From Rhodovastum atsumiense (GTDB lineage: Bacteria > Pseudomonadota > Alphaproteobacteria > Acetobacterales > Acetobacteraceae): a stretch of DNA of 64,000 nt. Positions 25,065 to 33,728 of this stretch are shown piece after piece. How positions within the stretch are numbered: the stretch's first letter is position 1; each line of letters begins with the position of its first letter. The DNA is taken from contig NZ_OW485601.1 of the NCBI RefSeq assembly GCF_937425535.1, forward strand, positions 5,067,501-5,131,500. The letters are read 5' to 3'. The notes below the pieces were generated by a model. The model made no database searches. It was not told the DNA's origin and saw only the letters and a program-made list of their open reading frames with translations. The position numbers were made by a program, and so were the translations under genes.

Positions 25065-28052
25065 ATGCCGGACGAAGCCGTGTTGTTCACTCACTGGGGC
25101 GCCTACCACGCAACGGTCGCGGAAGGCCGGCTGCTGGCGCTGGCACCGTTGCCCGGTGATCCCGCTCCCTCGCCGATCGGCCAGTCCATCCCCGGCGCGC
25201 TGGCCGATCCGTTGCGCATCCGCCAGCCGATGGTGCGCGAGGGGTGGTTGCGTGCCCGTGGCGCCAGCCGGGCGCGGCGTGGGCGCGAGGCTTTCGTGCC
25301 GGTTTCCTGGGAGACCGCGACCGCGCTGGTTGCCGATGAGATCGACCGGGTGCGACGGGTGCATGGCAACAGCGCCATCTTCGGTGGCTCCTATGGCTGG
25401 GCCAGTGCCGGGCGGTTCCACCACGCCCAGAGCCAGTTGCATCGTTTCCTCAATGCCTGCGGCGGTTTTACCGCTTCCAGCCACACCCACAGCTACGCCG
25501 CCGCCGAGGTGTTGCTGCCGCATGTGATCGGCAGCCTGGACGGGCTGGTGGGCGCGCACACGCCCTGGCCGGTGTTGCGGCGCCATACCACGCTGATGGT
25601 GATGTTCGGCGGCATGCCACTGCGCAACACGCAGGTGGCCGCCGGTGGCGTCGGCCGACATGGCATCGCCGATGCCTTGCGGGGCTGCCGCGCCGCCGGC
25701 ATGGCGTTCGTGACCATCAGTCCGATCCGTGATGACGCGATGGCGGACCTGGACGCGGAGTGGCTGGCGCCACGGCCGAACACCGACACCGCGTTGATGC
25801 TGGGGCTGGCGCATACGCTGTGGCAGGAGGGGCTGCACGACGCCGCGTTCCTGGCGCGCTGCTGTACCGGCTTTGAGCGTTTCCTACCCTACCTGACCGG
25901 GGCGGCGGACGGCCAGCCCAAGGATGCCGACTGGGCTGGCGCAATCTGTGGGCTGCCGGCGGCGGCGATCCGGGCGCTGGCCCGGCGCATGGCGGCCAAC
26001 CGCACCATGATCACGGTCGCCTGGTCGCTGCAGCGGGCTGAGCACGGCGAACAGCCGCTGTGGATGGCGATCACGCTCGCCGCCATGCTGGGGCAGATCG
26101 GCCTGCCCGGCGGCGGGTTCGGCTTCGGCTATGGCGGCAGCAACCGCGTCGGGCTGACGCCGCATCCGTTCTCCTGGCCTGCGTTGCCGCAGGGCGAGAA
26201 CCAGGTGGTGGATTTCATCCCGGTGGGACGGCTTGCCGACATGCTGCTGCATCCGGGCGAGTCCTTCGCCTATGACGGGCGCCGCCTGCGTTATCCCGAT
26301 ATCCGGCTGGTCCACTGGGCGGGCGGTAATCCGTTCCACCACCACTCCGACCTCAACCGGCTGGTGGAGGCGTGGCGCCGACCCGAAACGGTGGTGGTCC
26401 ACGAGCCATGGTGGAACCCGCTGGCCCGGCATGCCGACATCGTGCTGCCCTGCACCACTTCGGCCGAGCGCAACGACCTTGGCATCGCCACCACCGAAGG
26501 GCATCTCTTCGCCATGCGGCAACTGGTGGCGCCGGTGGGGGAGGCGCGCAGCGACTTCGCCATCCTGGCCGGCATTGCCGACCGGCTCGGCCTCGGCGCG
26601 ACCTTCACCGAAGGACGCGACGAGATGGGTTGGGTGCGCCAGCTCTACGCCGAGGCGCGCGCGCGGGCGGCGGCGCATGGGCACGATCTGCCGGACTTCG
26701 AGCGGTTCTGGCGGGAGGGCGAGGCGCGCCTGCCGACACCCACGCCGGGGCCGGACCTGCTGGGGGCCTTCCGCGCCGATCCGGATGGCGCGCGGCTGGC
26801 CACGCCGTCCGGCCGCATCGAGCTGTATTCCGAGACGATCGCCGGTTTCGGCCTGGCGGATTGTCCGGGCCATGCCACGTGGCTGCCGCCCTCGGAATGG
26901 CTGGGCGCGCCGGCGGCGGCGCGGTTCCCGCTGCATCTGGTGTCCAACCAGCCGGCGACGCGGCTGCACAGCCAGTACGACCATGGCAGCGTCAGCCGCG
27001 CCGCCAAGGTGGCGGGGCGCGAGCCGGTCCGGCTGCATCCGGCCGATGCCGCCGCGCGCGGCATCACCGCGGGCATGCCGGTGCGGCTGTTCAACGATCG
27101 CGGCGCCTGCCTCGCCGGCGCCGTGCTGAGCGAGGCGGTCATGCCGGGGGTGGTGCAGCTTGCCACCGGCGCCTGGTACGATCCCGGCCCGGACGGGCTC
27201 GACCGCCACGGCAACCCGAACGTGCTGACCCTGGACAAGGGCAGTTCCGCCCTGTCACAGGCCCCGGTCGGGCTCAGCGTCCTGGTGGATGTGGAACCCT
27301 GGCGCGGCCCGCCGTCGTCGCCCGGTGCCTTCACCCCGCCGGACATCGTGACGTCCCCGCAGCCGGAGAGCCGCATGGAGCATCCCGTCCTCGCCGCCAT
27401 CGAAAGCCGCCGTTCGGTGCGGGCTTTCCTGCCGACCCCGGTGCCGCGCGAGACCATCGCCCGGATCCTCACCGCCGCCGCGCGGGCGCCGAGCGGGGCG
27501 AATATCCAGCCCTGGCAGGTGCATGTGGTGACGGGGGCGGCGCGGGCGCGGCTCTGCGCGGCGCTGCAGGCCGCCGCCGCGGCGCCCGACCCGGAGGTGC
27601 CGGCGGAATACGACTACTATCCCCGGCAGTGGTTCGAGCCCTATCTGGGGCGGCGGCGGCAACTGGGCTGGGAGCTGTACGGCCTGCTGGGCATCGGCCG
27701 GCGCGACACCGCGGCGATGCAGCGCCAGCATCATCGCAATTTCGATTTCTTCGACGCGCCGGTGGGGGTGTTCTTCACCCTCGATCGCCGCCTTGGCGCC
27801 GGAAGCTGGCTCGATTGCGGCATGTTCATGCAGAACGTGATGGTGGCGGCGCGGGCCTTCGGCCTGCACACCTGCGCGCAGGCCGCCTTCACCAGCCACC
27901 ACCAGGTCATCCGCGCCGAACTGGGGCTGGCGGAGGAGCAGATCCTGCTCGCCGGCATGGCGCTCGGCCACGAGGACACCACCCGGCCGGAGAACGCGCT
28001 GCGCACCGCCCGCGTGCCGGTGGACGGGTTCACGACGTTTCACGAGGACTGA
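25065..28052 (+). CDS. BisC-like molybdoenzyme fused to a nitroreductase
   Basis: 995 aa from ATG 25065. Residues 1 to about 760 are a molybdopterin-guanine-dinucleotide oxidoreductase of the DMSO reductase/TorA/biotin sulfoxide reductase branch. There is no N-terminal Fe-S cysteine motif and no Tat signal, and the block GGFTASSHTHSYAAAEVLLPHV carries the serine expected to bind Mo. Family blocks such as NPFHHHSDLNRL and VSNQPATRLHSQYDHG follow. Residues 771-995 are a complete FMN nitroreductase domain (RRSVRAF, APSGANIQPW). No stop lies between the halves; the linker is only about 20 residues. A purine-rich GGAGAG before the internal ATG 27375 leaves separate synthesis of the second domain possible. 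The gene follows bioMNY, so reduction of biotin sulfoxide to biotin is an attractive role, with the flavin domain as built-in NAD(P)H donor. Domain calls are firm; the substrate is inferred. Confidence 0.8.
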   Translation: MPDEAVLFTHWGAYHATVAEGRLLALAPLPGDPAPSPIGQSIPGALADPLRIRQPMVREGWLRARGASRARRGREAFVPVSWETATALVADEIDRVRRVHGNSAIFGGSYGWASAGRFHHAQSQLHRFLNACGGFTASSHTHSYAAAEVLLPHVIGSLDGLVGAHTPWPVLRRHTTLMVMFGGMPLRNTQVAAGGVGRHGIADALRGCRAAGMAFVTISPIRDDAMADLDAEWLAPRPNTDTALMLGLAHTLWQEGLHDAAFLARCCTGFERFLPYLTGAADGQPKDADWAGAICGLPAAAIRALARRMAANRTMITVAWSLQRAEHGEQPLWMAITLAAMLGQIGLPGGGFGFGYGGSNRVGLTPHPFSWPALPQGENQVVDFIPVGRLADMLLHPGESFAYDGRRLRYPDIRLVHWAGGNPFHHHSDLNRLVEAWRRPETVVVHEPWWNPLARHADIVLPCTTSAERNDLGIATTEGHLFAMRQLVAPVGEARSDFAILAGIADRLGLGATFTEGRDEMGWVRQLYAEARARAAAHGHDLPDFERFWREGEARLPTPTPGPDLLGAFRADPDGARLATPSGRIELYSETIAGFGLADCPGHATWLPPSEWLGAPAAARFPLHLVSNQPATRLHSQYDHGSVSRAAKVAGREPVRLHPADAAARGITAGMPVRLFNDRGACLAGAVLSEAVMPGVVQLATGAWYDPGPDGLDRHGNPNVLTLDKGSSALSQAPVGLSVLVDVEPWRGPPSSPGAFTPPDIVTSPQPESRMEHPVLAAIESRRSVRAFLPTPVPRETIARILTAAARAPSGANIQPWQVHVVTGAARARLCAALQAAAAAPDPEVPAEYDYYPRQWFEPYLGRRRQLGWELYGLLGIGRRDTAAMQRQHHRNFDFFDAPVGVFFTLDRRLGAGSWLDCGMFMQNVMVAARAFGLHTCAQAAFTSHHQVIRAELGLAEEQILLAGMALGHEDTTRPENALRTARVPVDGFTTFHED

Positions 28053-28055
28053 GCC

Positions 28056-29522
28056 ATGCCAGCCGCCGGCAGCATCACCGCCCCCCTGGCGGGGCATGCG
28101 CTCCGCGCGCCGGACGGCATCGCGATCCGCTGGGAACAGGATGCGATCACCTGGGCCGCGCTGGACGGGACGGTGCATCGCCTCGCGGCGTTCCTGGCCG
28201 GGCGCATCCCGCCGGGGCGCGGCCTGGCGATGGCGCTGCCGAACGAGCCCGCGCTGTTCCTGCTGATTCTGGCCGCGATCCGCGCCGGGCGCGAGGTGCA
28301 GATCCTTGATCCTGCCTGGCCGGCGGAGACGCGGCGGGCGGTGCTGGCGCAGTTGCGTCCGGGCCTGCTGGTCGGCGCCGACGGCATCGTCCTGCCGCCC
28401 AGGCTGGGGTTTGCCGCCGTCGCCGATGCGCTCGACGCGCCCCGGGATCTCACCCGCCTGCCCGAGCCGGCTGCCGAAACGCCGTTCTATGTCGGCTTCA
28501 CGTCAGGGACGACGGGAATGCCGAAGGGATTCCGTCGTCACCAGCTGTCCTGGCTGGAGAGTTTCCGGGGCGACGACGCGATCCTGCCGATCGGCCCCAC
28601 CGATGGCGTGCTCGCGCTCGGCAGCCTGGTGCATTCCAATTTCCTCTATGCCTTCCTGCGGGCAGTGCACGCGGGCGCCACCATCACGCTGTGCCGCCAT
28701 TTCGCCGCCGGCGCGGCACGGCGCCTGCTGGATGCGGGCGCGGCCAGCGTGCTGTACGGCGTGCCCTCACAATTGCAAATGGTCATGGAGGCCGGCCGGC
28801 AGCCTTGTGCGGCGGTGCGGCTGATCTATTCCTCCGGGGCGAAGTTCCCGCCCGAGCGGCGGGTGGCGCTGGCCGCGCAGTTCCCGCGGGCGCGGTTCTG
28901 CGAATATTACGGCGCCTCCGAGACCAGCTTCATTGCCATGACCGGTCCGGAGCAGGACGCCCCGCCGGAGTCGGTCGGTCGCCCGTTCCCGGGGGTGCGG
29001 GTGACGATCCGCGACCACGACGGTACCTGCCTGCCGGAAGGGGCCACCGGCCTCGTCTTCGTCGAGAGCCCGCTGTGCTTCCTGGGCTATGCCACCGAAG
29101 CGGAAGCGACGCTGCTGCGGGCCGGCGCGGCGGTTTCGCTGGGCGATGTGGGCCGCTTCGACGCGGCCGGCTTCCTGCACATCGTCGGCCGCGCCAGCCG
29201 CATGATCATTTCCTCGGGCAAGAACATCCATCCCGAGGCGATCGAGGCGCGGCTGCAGGCGCACCCCGCCGTTGCCGCGGCGGCGGTGCTGGGGCTTGCG
29301 GATGCGCAACGCGGCGAGCGGCTGGTTGCGGTGCTGCATTGCCCGCAGGCCGTGCCGGCGCGGCGCGACCTCGTCGCCGGCCTGCGGGCGCATTTGCCGC
29401 CGCACGAGGTGCCGCAGCGCTATCTGCTGCTGCCGGAATGGAGCTACACCCCGTCCGGCAAGACCGATTTCGCCGCGATCCGCCGGCGCATCGCCGCCGG
29501 CGAGGGCGATCCGCTGTCATGA
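28056..29522 (+). CDS. Acyl-CoA synthetase/AMP-binding ligase (YhfT-like context)
   Basis: 488 aa, adenylate-forming enzyme. Motifs: FTSGTTGMPKGF (A3 P-loop, near residue 149), YYGASETSF (A5, near 286), LGDVGRFD (A7), and the C-terminal PSGKTD lysine. It begins 4 nt after the molybdoenzyme stop and overlaps the thiolase start (ATGA). A bioY gene followed by an acyl-CoA ligase and a thiolase resembles the biotin-regulated yhfU-yhfT-yhfS group of Bacillus subtilis. The acid activated is unknown: pimelate-like, a fatty acid, or the valeryl side chain of biotin are all possible. Confidence 0.85.
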   Translation: MPAAGSITAPLAGHALRAPDGIAIRWEQDAITWAALDGTVHRLAAFLAGRIPPGRGLAMALPNEPALFLLILAAIRAGREVQILDPAWPAETRRAVLAQLRPGLLVGADGIVLPPRLGFAAVADALDAPRDLTRLPEPAAETPFYVGFTSGTTGMPKGFRRHQLSWLESFRGDDAILPIGPTDGVLALGSLVHSNFLYAFLRAVHAGATITLCRHFAAGAARRLLDAGAASVLYGVPSQLQMVMEAGRQPCAAVRLIYSSGAKFPPERRVALAAQFPRARFCEYYGASETSFIAMTGPEQDAPPESVGRPFPGVRVTIRDHDGTCLPEGATGLVFVESPLCFLGYATEAEATLLRAGAAVSLGDVGRFDAAGFLHIVGRASRMIISSGKNIHPEAIEARLQAHPAVAAAAVLGLADAQRGERLVAVLHCPQAVPARRDLVAGLRAHLPPHEVPQRYLLLPEWSYTPSGKTDFAAIRRRIAAGEGDPLS

Positions 29523-30628
29523 GCGCCTGGGTGATCGCCGCCCGCCGGACCCCGGTGGCGCCGCGCCACGGTGCCTTCGCCCGGCTGGAGGCGGCGGAAC
29601 TGGCCGCGCCGGTGATCCAGGCCCTGTGCGCCGAGGCAGGGGATGCCGGTGTGGACCAGGTGATCCTGGGCAACGCGCTGTATGGCGGCGGCAATCCGGC
29701 GCGGGTCGCGGCGCTGCTCGCGGGCCTGCCGGAGACGGTGCCGGCCATGACCATCGACACGCAGTGCTGCGGCGGGCTGGACGCGGTGCTGCTGGCCGCC
29801 GCCCTGGTGTCGGCGGGGCAGGCGCGGGCAGTGATCGCCGGGGGGCTGGAAAGCTACAGCCGCGCGCCGATCCGCCAGCGCCGGCCGCGCGATCCCGCCG
29901 AGGCCCCGCAGAGCTACGCGCGTCCCCCCTTCACGCCGTGGCCGGAGCGCGATCCGGACATGATCGAGGCCGCCGCCGGGCTTGCCGCGCTGCGCGGTGT
30001 CCCGCGCTGCGGACAGGAGGACTACGCCATCGCCAGCCACAGGCGGGCGCTCGGGGCCAGGCATCCGGAGCTGGTGCCGCTGGCGGGGTTGGAGCGGGAT
30101 GCCTTCGCCCGTCCGCTGACCCGGCGTCTCTGCGCGCGCCTGCCGGTGCTGGCCGGGGATGCGGCGCACGGCGTGACCGCGGCCACCGTCGCGGTCGAGG
30201 CGGATGCGGCGGCCGCGGTGCTGGTCGTGGACGAGGCGCTGGCCCGCCGGCATCCGGGGCGGGCGCTGCGCCTGCTCGGCGGCGTGCGTGGCGCCGGCGA
30301 TCCCGTTCATCCCGCGCTGGCCCCGATCGCCGCCGCGCGGGCGCTGCTGGCGCGCTGCGAGGTCGCGGCGGAGCGGATCGCGGTCAGCGAGATCATGGAG
30401 GCGTTCGCGGTCCAGGCCATGGCGTGCCGCGACGGCATCGGCCTCGATCCGGCGCGCTGCAACCGTGGCGGCGGCGCGCTGGCCCGTGGCCACCCCATCG
30501 GCGCGTCGGGGGCGATCCTGGCGGTGCGGCTGTTCCATGAATTGCAGGCGGATGCCCCCGGTGCGGTGGGGCTTGCCGCCATCGCCGCCGCCGGCGGGCT
30601 CGGCAGCGCCCTGCTGCTGTCCGCATGA
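29519..30628 (+). CDS. Thiolase-family protein with altered active site
   Basis: 369 aa. The nucleophilic cysteine region (DTQCCGGLDAVLL, near residue 84) and the ARGHPIGASGA block with the catalytic histidine are preserved. The usual C-terminal CxGxG motif is replaced by AIAAAGGLGSA, so the second catalytic cysteine is absent, and the NEAFA block reads MEAFA. The protein may thus be a degradative thiolase variant, a condensing enzyme of another kind, or inactive. It is coupled by overlaps to the ligase before it and to the MaoC gene after it. YhfS-like context, as for the ligase. Confidence 0.82.
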   Translation: MSAWVIAARRTPVAPRHGAFARLEAAELAAPVIQALCAEAGDAGVDQVILGNALYGGGNPARVAALLAGLPETVPAMTIDTQCCGGLDAVLLAAALVSAGQARAVIAGGLESYSRAPIRQRRPRDPAEAPQSYARPPFTPWPERDPDMIEAAAGLAALRGVPRCGQEDYAIASHRRALGARHPELVPLAGLERDAFARPLTRRLCARLPVLAGDAAHGVTAATVAVEADAAAAVLVVDEALARRHPGRALRLLGGVRGAGDPVHPALAPIAAARALLARCEVAAERIAVSEIMEAFAVQAMACRDGIGLDPARCNRGGGALARGHPIGASGAILAVRLFHELQADAPGAVGLAAIAAAGGLGSALLLSA

Positions 30629-31044
30629 TCACGGTGGCGACGCCGGCGGAACTGGGGAGGTTCATCGGCCAGGAGCAGCGCAGCCCGAGTGGGCTCGTGG
30701 TCGATGCCGCGATGGTCGAGGCTTTCCTGGCCCTCTGCGGCGATGGCAACCCGATCCATCAGGGCGCGGATGCGATCGTGCCGGGCAACCTGCTGCTGGC
30801 GCAGCTACCCCGCTTCCTGCAGGCGCTGTTCCGGGTCGGGCACTGCCGGCGGAGCCTGCTCGCCGGGTATCGGGCGGTGCGCTTCCGGCGTCCGGTGCCG
30901 GTCGGTGCCTGCGTCCATCTGGCGGCGACACTGGCGGCGGTGACGCCGGCCCGCGATCTGGTGCGGGTGGAGACGGCCTGCCGGGTGCTGCATGGCGAGG
31001 CCGTCGCCCTGACCGCCGACGTCACGGATGTCTATATGGTCTGA
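30625..31044 (+). CDS. MaoC-like hot-dog dehydratase
   Basis: 139 aa. The hydratase motif is seen as FLALCGDGNPIHQGADAIVPGNLLLAQLPRF (residues about 34-65), containing the D..NP.H catalytic pair of R-specific enoyl-CoA hydratases. The start overlaps the thiolase stop. With the ligase and thiolase it gives three of the steps of a beta-oxidation-type or reverse route; no acyl-CoA dehydrogenase or 3-hydroxyacyl-CoA dehydrogenase is present nearby. Confidence 0.82.
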   Translation: MITVATPAELGRFIGQEQRSPSGLVVDAAMVEAFLALCGDGNPIHQGADAIVPGNLLLAQLPRFLQALFRVGHCRRSLLAGYRAVRFRRPVPVGACVHLAATLAAVTPARDLVRVETACRVLHGEAVALTADVTDVYMV

Positions 31045-31066
31045 GTCAGGCCGGGCAGGGGATCGT

Positions 31067-32527
31067 TCACCGTTCCAGCAGCGCCCGTGCCCCTTCGCGC
31101 AGCGCCTTGCGGGCGTCGTCGCGCAGATAGGCCATGTGTCCCCCCGGCGTGACCAGCAGCCGCACCCGGTCCGGCGCGCCGATCTGCGGCAACTGCGCCA
31201 GCACCAGCTTGGTGCCGAAATAGGGGGTCACCAGGTCGTCGCGGCCATGCGCGACCAGCACCCGCAGCGCCGGATCCAGCGCCAGGACCTCGCGCAGGGC
31301 CCGGGTGGCGTCCGGCCGGCGCAGCCGGTGCCCCCAGTCCCAGGCCTGCGACACCTCGTCGTTCAGCACGCGGTAGGCGCCGTCCGGGTGCCAGCCCAGC
31401 CAGCCGTACACTGTCAGCATCCCCGTGGTCAGCGGCGCGCGCAGCCCGTCCAGCACCGGGTCCGGCTGTTCGTTCCAGGCCACTTCCGGCGCCGCATCGG
31501 GCGCCAGCAGGGTGGCGTCGTAGGCGCTGGCCACCTGGCCCGGGGCGCGTTCGCGCAGGAAGGTCTGCAGGTCGATCCGCCCCGCGCGGCGGCGCACCAG
31601 CGCCGGATCGAGCCCGGTCAGTGCCGCCACCCGCGCGGTCAGCCGCTCCACCGCGGCGCTGTCGCGCGGGCCGCGCAGCAGGTCGGCCAGGAACGGTCCG
31701 GCGGCGTAGGTTTCCACCTCTTCCAGGTCCAGCCCGCGCTCGTCCGCCTGCGCCGCCACCGCCGCCATCGAGGGCAGGCGCTGCACCAGCGACAGCGGAT
31801 CGGTGCCGCGCGCCCGCCATTCGAAGTCGAGCACCGGGGAGACCAGCACCAGCCCGGCCACGCCGAAGCCCTCGGTGAGCTGCAGCGCCCGCGCCAGCAG
31901 CGGCCCGCGGAACCCGCCATAGCTTTCGCCTACCACCAGCCGGGGCGAGGCCTCGCGGCCGGCCTGGGCCAGCCAGCGGCGGATGGTTGCGGCCAGGGCG
32001 GTGATGTCGCCGTCCACCGACCACAGCCGCCGGCGCAGCTCCGCGTCGTCGCGGGCGAACCGGCTGTAGCCGGCGCCAACCGGATCGAGGAACACGAGGT
32101 CGGTGAAGTCGAGCCAGGTCTCGGCGTTCGGCACCGGCAGCGCCGGGGCCGAGGGGGAGGGCACGCCATCGATCGCCAGCCGCCACGGCCCCATGGCGCC
32201 GAGCTGCAGCCAGGCCGAGGCCGCGCCCGGCCCACCGTTGACGGCGAAGGCAACGGGGCGGGTGCGCGGGTCGGCGTCGTCCAGCGTGTAGGCGATGAAG
32301 GCGATCTCCGCCTGCGGCTTTCCCTGCGTGTCGCTCAGCCGGATGGCGCCGGCGGTGGCGGTGAAGGCCAGCGTCCGGCCCGGCAGGGCGAGGCGGTGGC
32401 GGCTGACGGCATTGGGTGGCAGCGCCGGCCGGGCCTCGCCCAGCTCCGCCGGGGGCGGGGCGTGCTGGGACAGGGCAGGGAGAGGACAGGCCAGCAGCAG
32501 GGCCGCCAGGGCAACAACAAACCGCAC
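31067..32527 (-). CDS. Peptidase S10-like serine carboxypeptidase, exported
   Basis: 486 aa from GTG 32527, which has GGAG about 7 nt upstream and gives a clean signal peptide (VRFVVALAALLLACPLPALS). An ATG at 32596 would add a non-signal stretch and overlap the upstream gene. Alpha/beta-hydrolase motifs: VNGGPGAAS (oxyanion region, near residue 98), GESYGG (catalytic Ser, near 177), and late Asp and His in HGRDDLVTP and TPGGHMAYL. It faces the MaoC gene convergently, 22 nt apart. Likely a periplasmic peptidase. Confidence 0.85.
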   Translation of the reverse strand: MRFVVALAALLLACPLPALSQHAPPPAELGEARPALPPNAVSRHRLALPGRTLAFTATAGAIRLSDTQGKPQAEIAFIAYTLDDADPRTRPVAFAVNGGPGAASAWLQLGAMGPWRLAIDGVPSPSAPALPVPNAETWLDFTDLVFLDPVGAGYSRFARDDAELRRRLWSVDGDITALAATIRRWLAQAGREASPRLVVGESYGGFRGPLLARALQLTEGFGVAGLVLVSPVLDFEWRARGTDPLSLVQRLPSMAAVAAQADERGLDLEEVETYAAGPFLADLLRGPRDSAAVERLTARVAALTGLDPALVRRRAGRIDLQTFLRERAPGQVASAYDATLLAPDAAPEVAWNEQPDPVLDGLRAPLTTGMLTVYGWLGWHPDGAYRVLNDEVSQAWDWGHRLRRPDATRALREVLALDPALRVLVAHGRDDLVTPYFGTKLVLAQLPQIGAPDRVRLLVTPGGHMAYLRDDARKALREGARALLER

Positions 32528-32579
32528 GCGCGTCTCCGTTGGCAGGAAGCGCCAGCATAGCCCGGTTTCCAGGGGGGCT

Positions 32580-33413
32580 TCATGCCCCGGGAACACCGAG
32601 TTCCCGCGCCCGCAGCGTGTCCTCGCTGCCCACCGGCTCCTCGCCCGGGCGCGCCCGCGTGGTCCAGCCCTGGCCGTCCCACACCCGTACAGTGAGCACC
32701 GGGGTACCGTCGGGGCCGATGCGGATGCGGTTATAGGCGTTCGGCTCGCCGCGCAGCCGCACCGAGGTCGAGGTGGCGCCCTGCACGATCAGCGGCGCAT
32801 CGATCGCCGCCGAGGCAAGCCGGGCATAGCCGCGATGCAGGTGCCCGGCCAGCACCAGCCGCACCCGGTGGCGCGTCATCGCCGCCAGCGCCCGCCGCGC
32901 GCCCCCCGCCAGCGTCACCCGCGGTCCGCCCTCGGGGGGCACCAGCGGGTGGTGCGCCACCACGATGCGGACCAGCTCGGGCGGCAGCGCCTCCATCCTG
33001 GCCCCGAGCCCGCCCAGCCGCTTGCTTGTTACCCGGCCGCGCGACCAGTCCATGTGCTCGCCGAAGCGCCGCGCGGTGTTGAGCCCGATCACCGCGACAT
33101 GGCCGTTGCACCAGGCCGGCTCGGTTTCCGGCGCGATCTCCTGCCGCCAGCGCGCGTACGGGTCGAGGAAGCGCTCGATCAGGGCGAAGGGGGTGATGTC
33201 GTGGTTGCCCGGCACCGCCAGCACCGGCGCGCCCAGCCCGTCGAGGAAGGCCCGGGCCGCCCGGAATTCCCGCCGCCGGGCCCGCATGGTCAGGTCGCCG
33301 CTGACCGCGACCAGATCCGGCGGCTCGGCTCGTAGCTCCGCGCTCAGCGCCGACACCACGGCCGGGTCCTCGGCGCCGAAATGCAGGTCGGTCAGATGCG
33401 CGATGAAGGTCAC
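32580..33413 (-). CDS. Calcineurin-like metallophosphoesterase
   Basis: 277 aa from GTG 33413, with GGAGGA 6 nt upstream. The five metal-binding blocks are clear: HLTDLHFG, SGDLTMRAR, PGNHDI, AHHPLV and LAGHLHRGY. It is cytoplasmic. This group (3',5'-cyclic-nucleotide phosphodiesterase CpdA-like or DNA-repair-exonuclease-like) cannot be resolved further from sequence. It ends 53 nt before the peptidase start and probably shares its message. Confidence 0.85.
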   Translation of the reverse strand: MTFIAHLTDLHFGAEDPAVVSALSAELRAEPPDLVAVSGDLTMRARRREFRAARAFLDGLGAPVLAVPGNHDITPFALIERFLDPYARWRQEIAPETEPAWCNGHVAVIGLNTARRFGEHMDWSRGRVTSKRLGGLGARMEALPPELVRIVVAHHPLVPPEGGPRVTLAGGARRALAAMTRHRVRLVLAGHLHRGYARLASAAIDAPLIVQGATSTSVRLRGEPNAYNRIRIGPDGTPVLTVRVWDGQGWTTRARPGEEPVGSEDTLRARELGVPGA

Positions 33414-33467
33414 GGGATTCCTCCGTGAGTTGACATGCCGCTCAGCGTCCGCCGGACGCGCCAGTTC

Positions 33468-33630
33468 CGGGGCGCTGCCCCGGCCCCGCCAGAGGCTCCG
33501 CCTCTGGACTCCGGCAGGGGCCATCGGCCCCTGCACCCCATTTCGGGTTCCAAGGGCCTGCGGCCCTTGGCGGAGGTGCAGGAGGCGGAGCCTCCTGCCG
33601 GGGCCGGGGCAGCGCCCCGGGCGCGGCGGT
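33468..33630. repeat. Multi-hairpin intergenic repeat, copy 2
   Basis: Second copy of the element at 24900-25064. The order is ggggcgctgccccggccccg, ccagaggctccgcctctgg, caggggccatcggcccctg with caccccat, ttccaagggcctgcggcccttgg, ggaggcggagcctcc, and a GGGGC/GCCCC-type end. The shared backbone 'aagggc..gcccttgg.ggaggt' followed by a CAGGAGG hairpin shows common descent, while stem changes are compensated so the palindromes survive. It lies between the phosphoesterase and ffh promoters. Confidence 0.75.
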
Positions 33631-33728
33631 TCCTTGACTCCGGCGCCTCCGCCCGCCATAAGCGCCCCCTTCGATCACCGCCGGTCCGCGAAGGTTCGCG
33701 CACCGGCGCGCATGGTGTTGGGGTTCGC

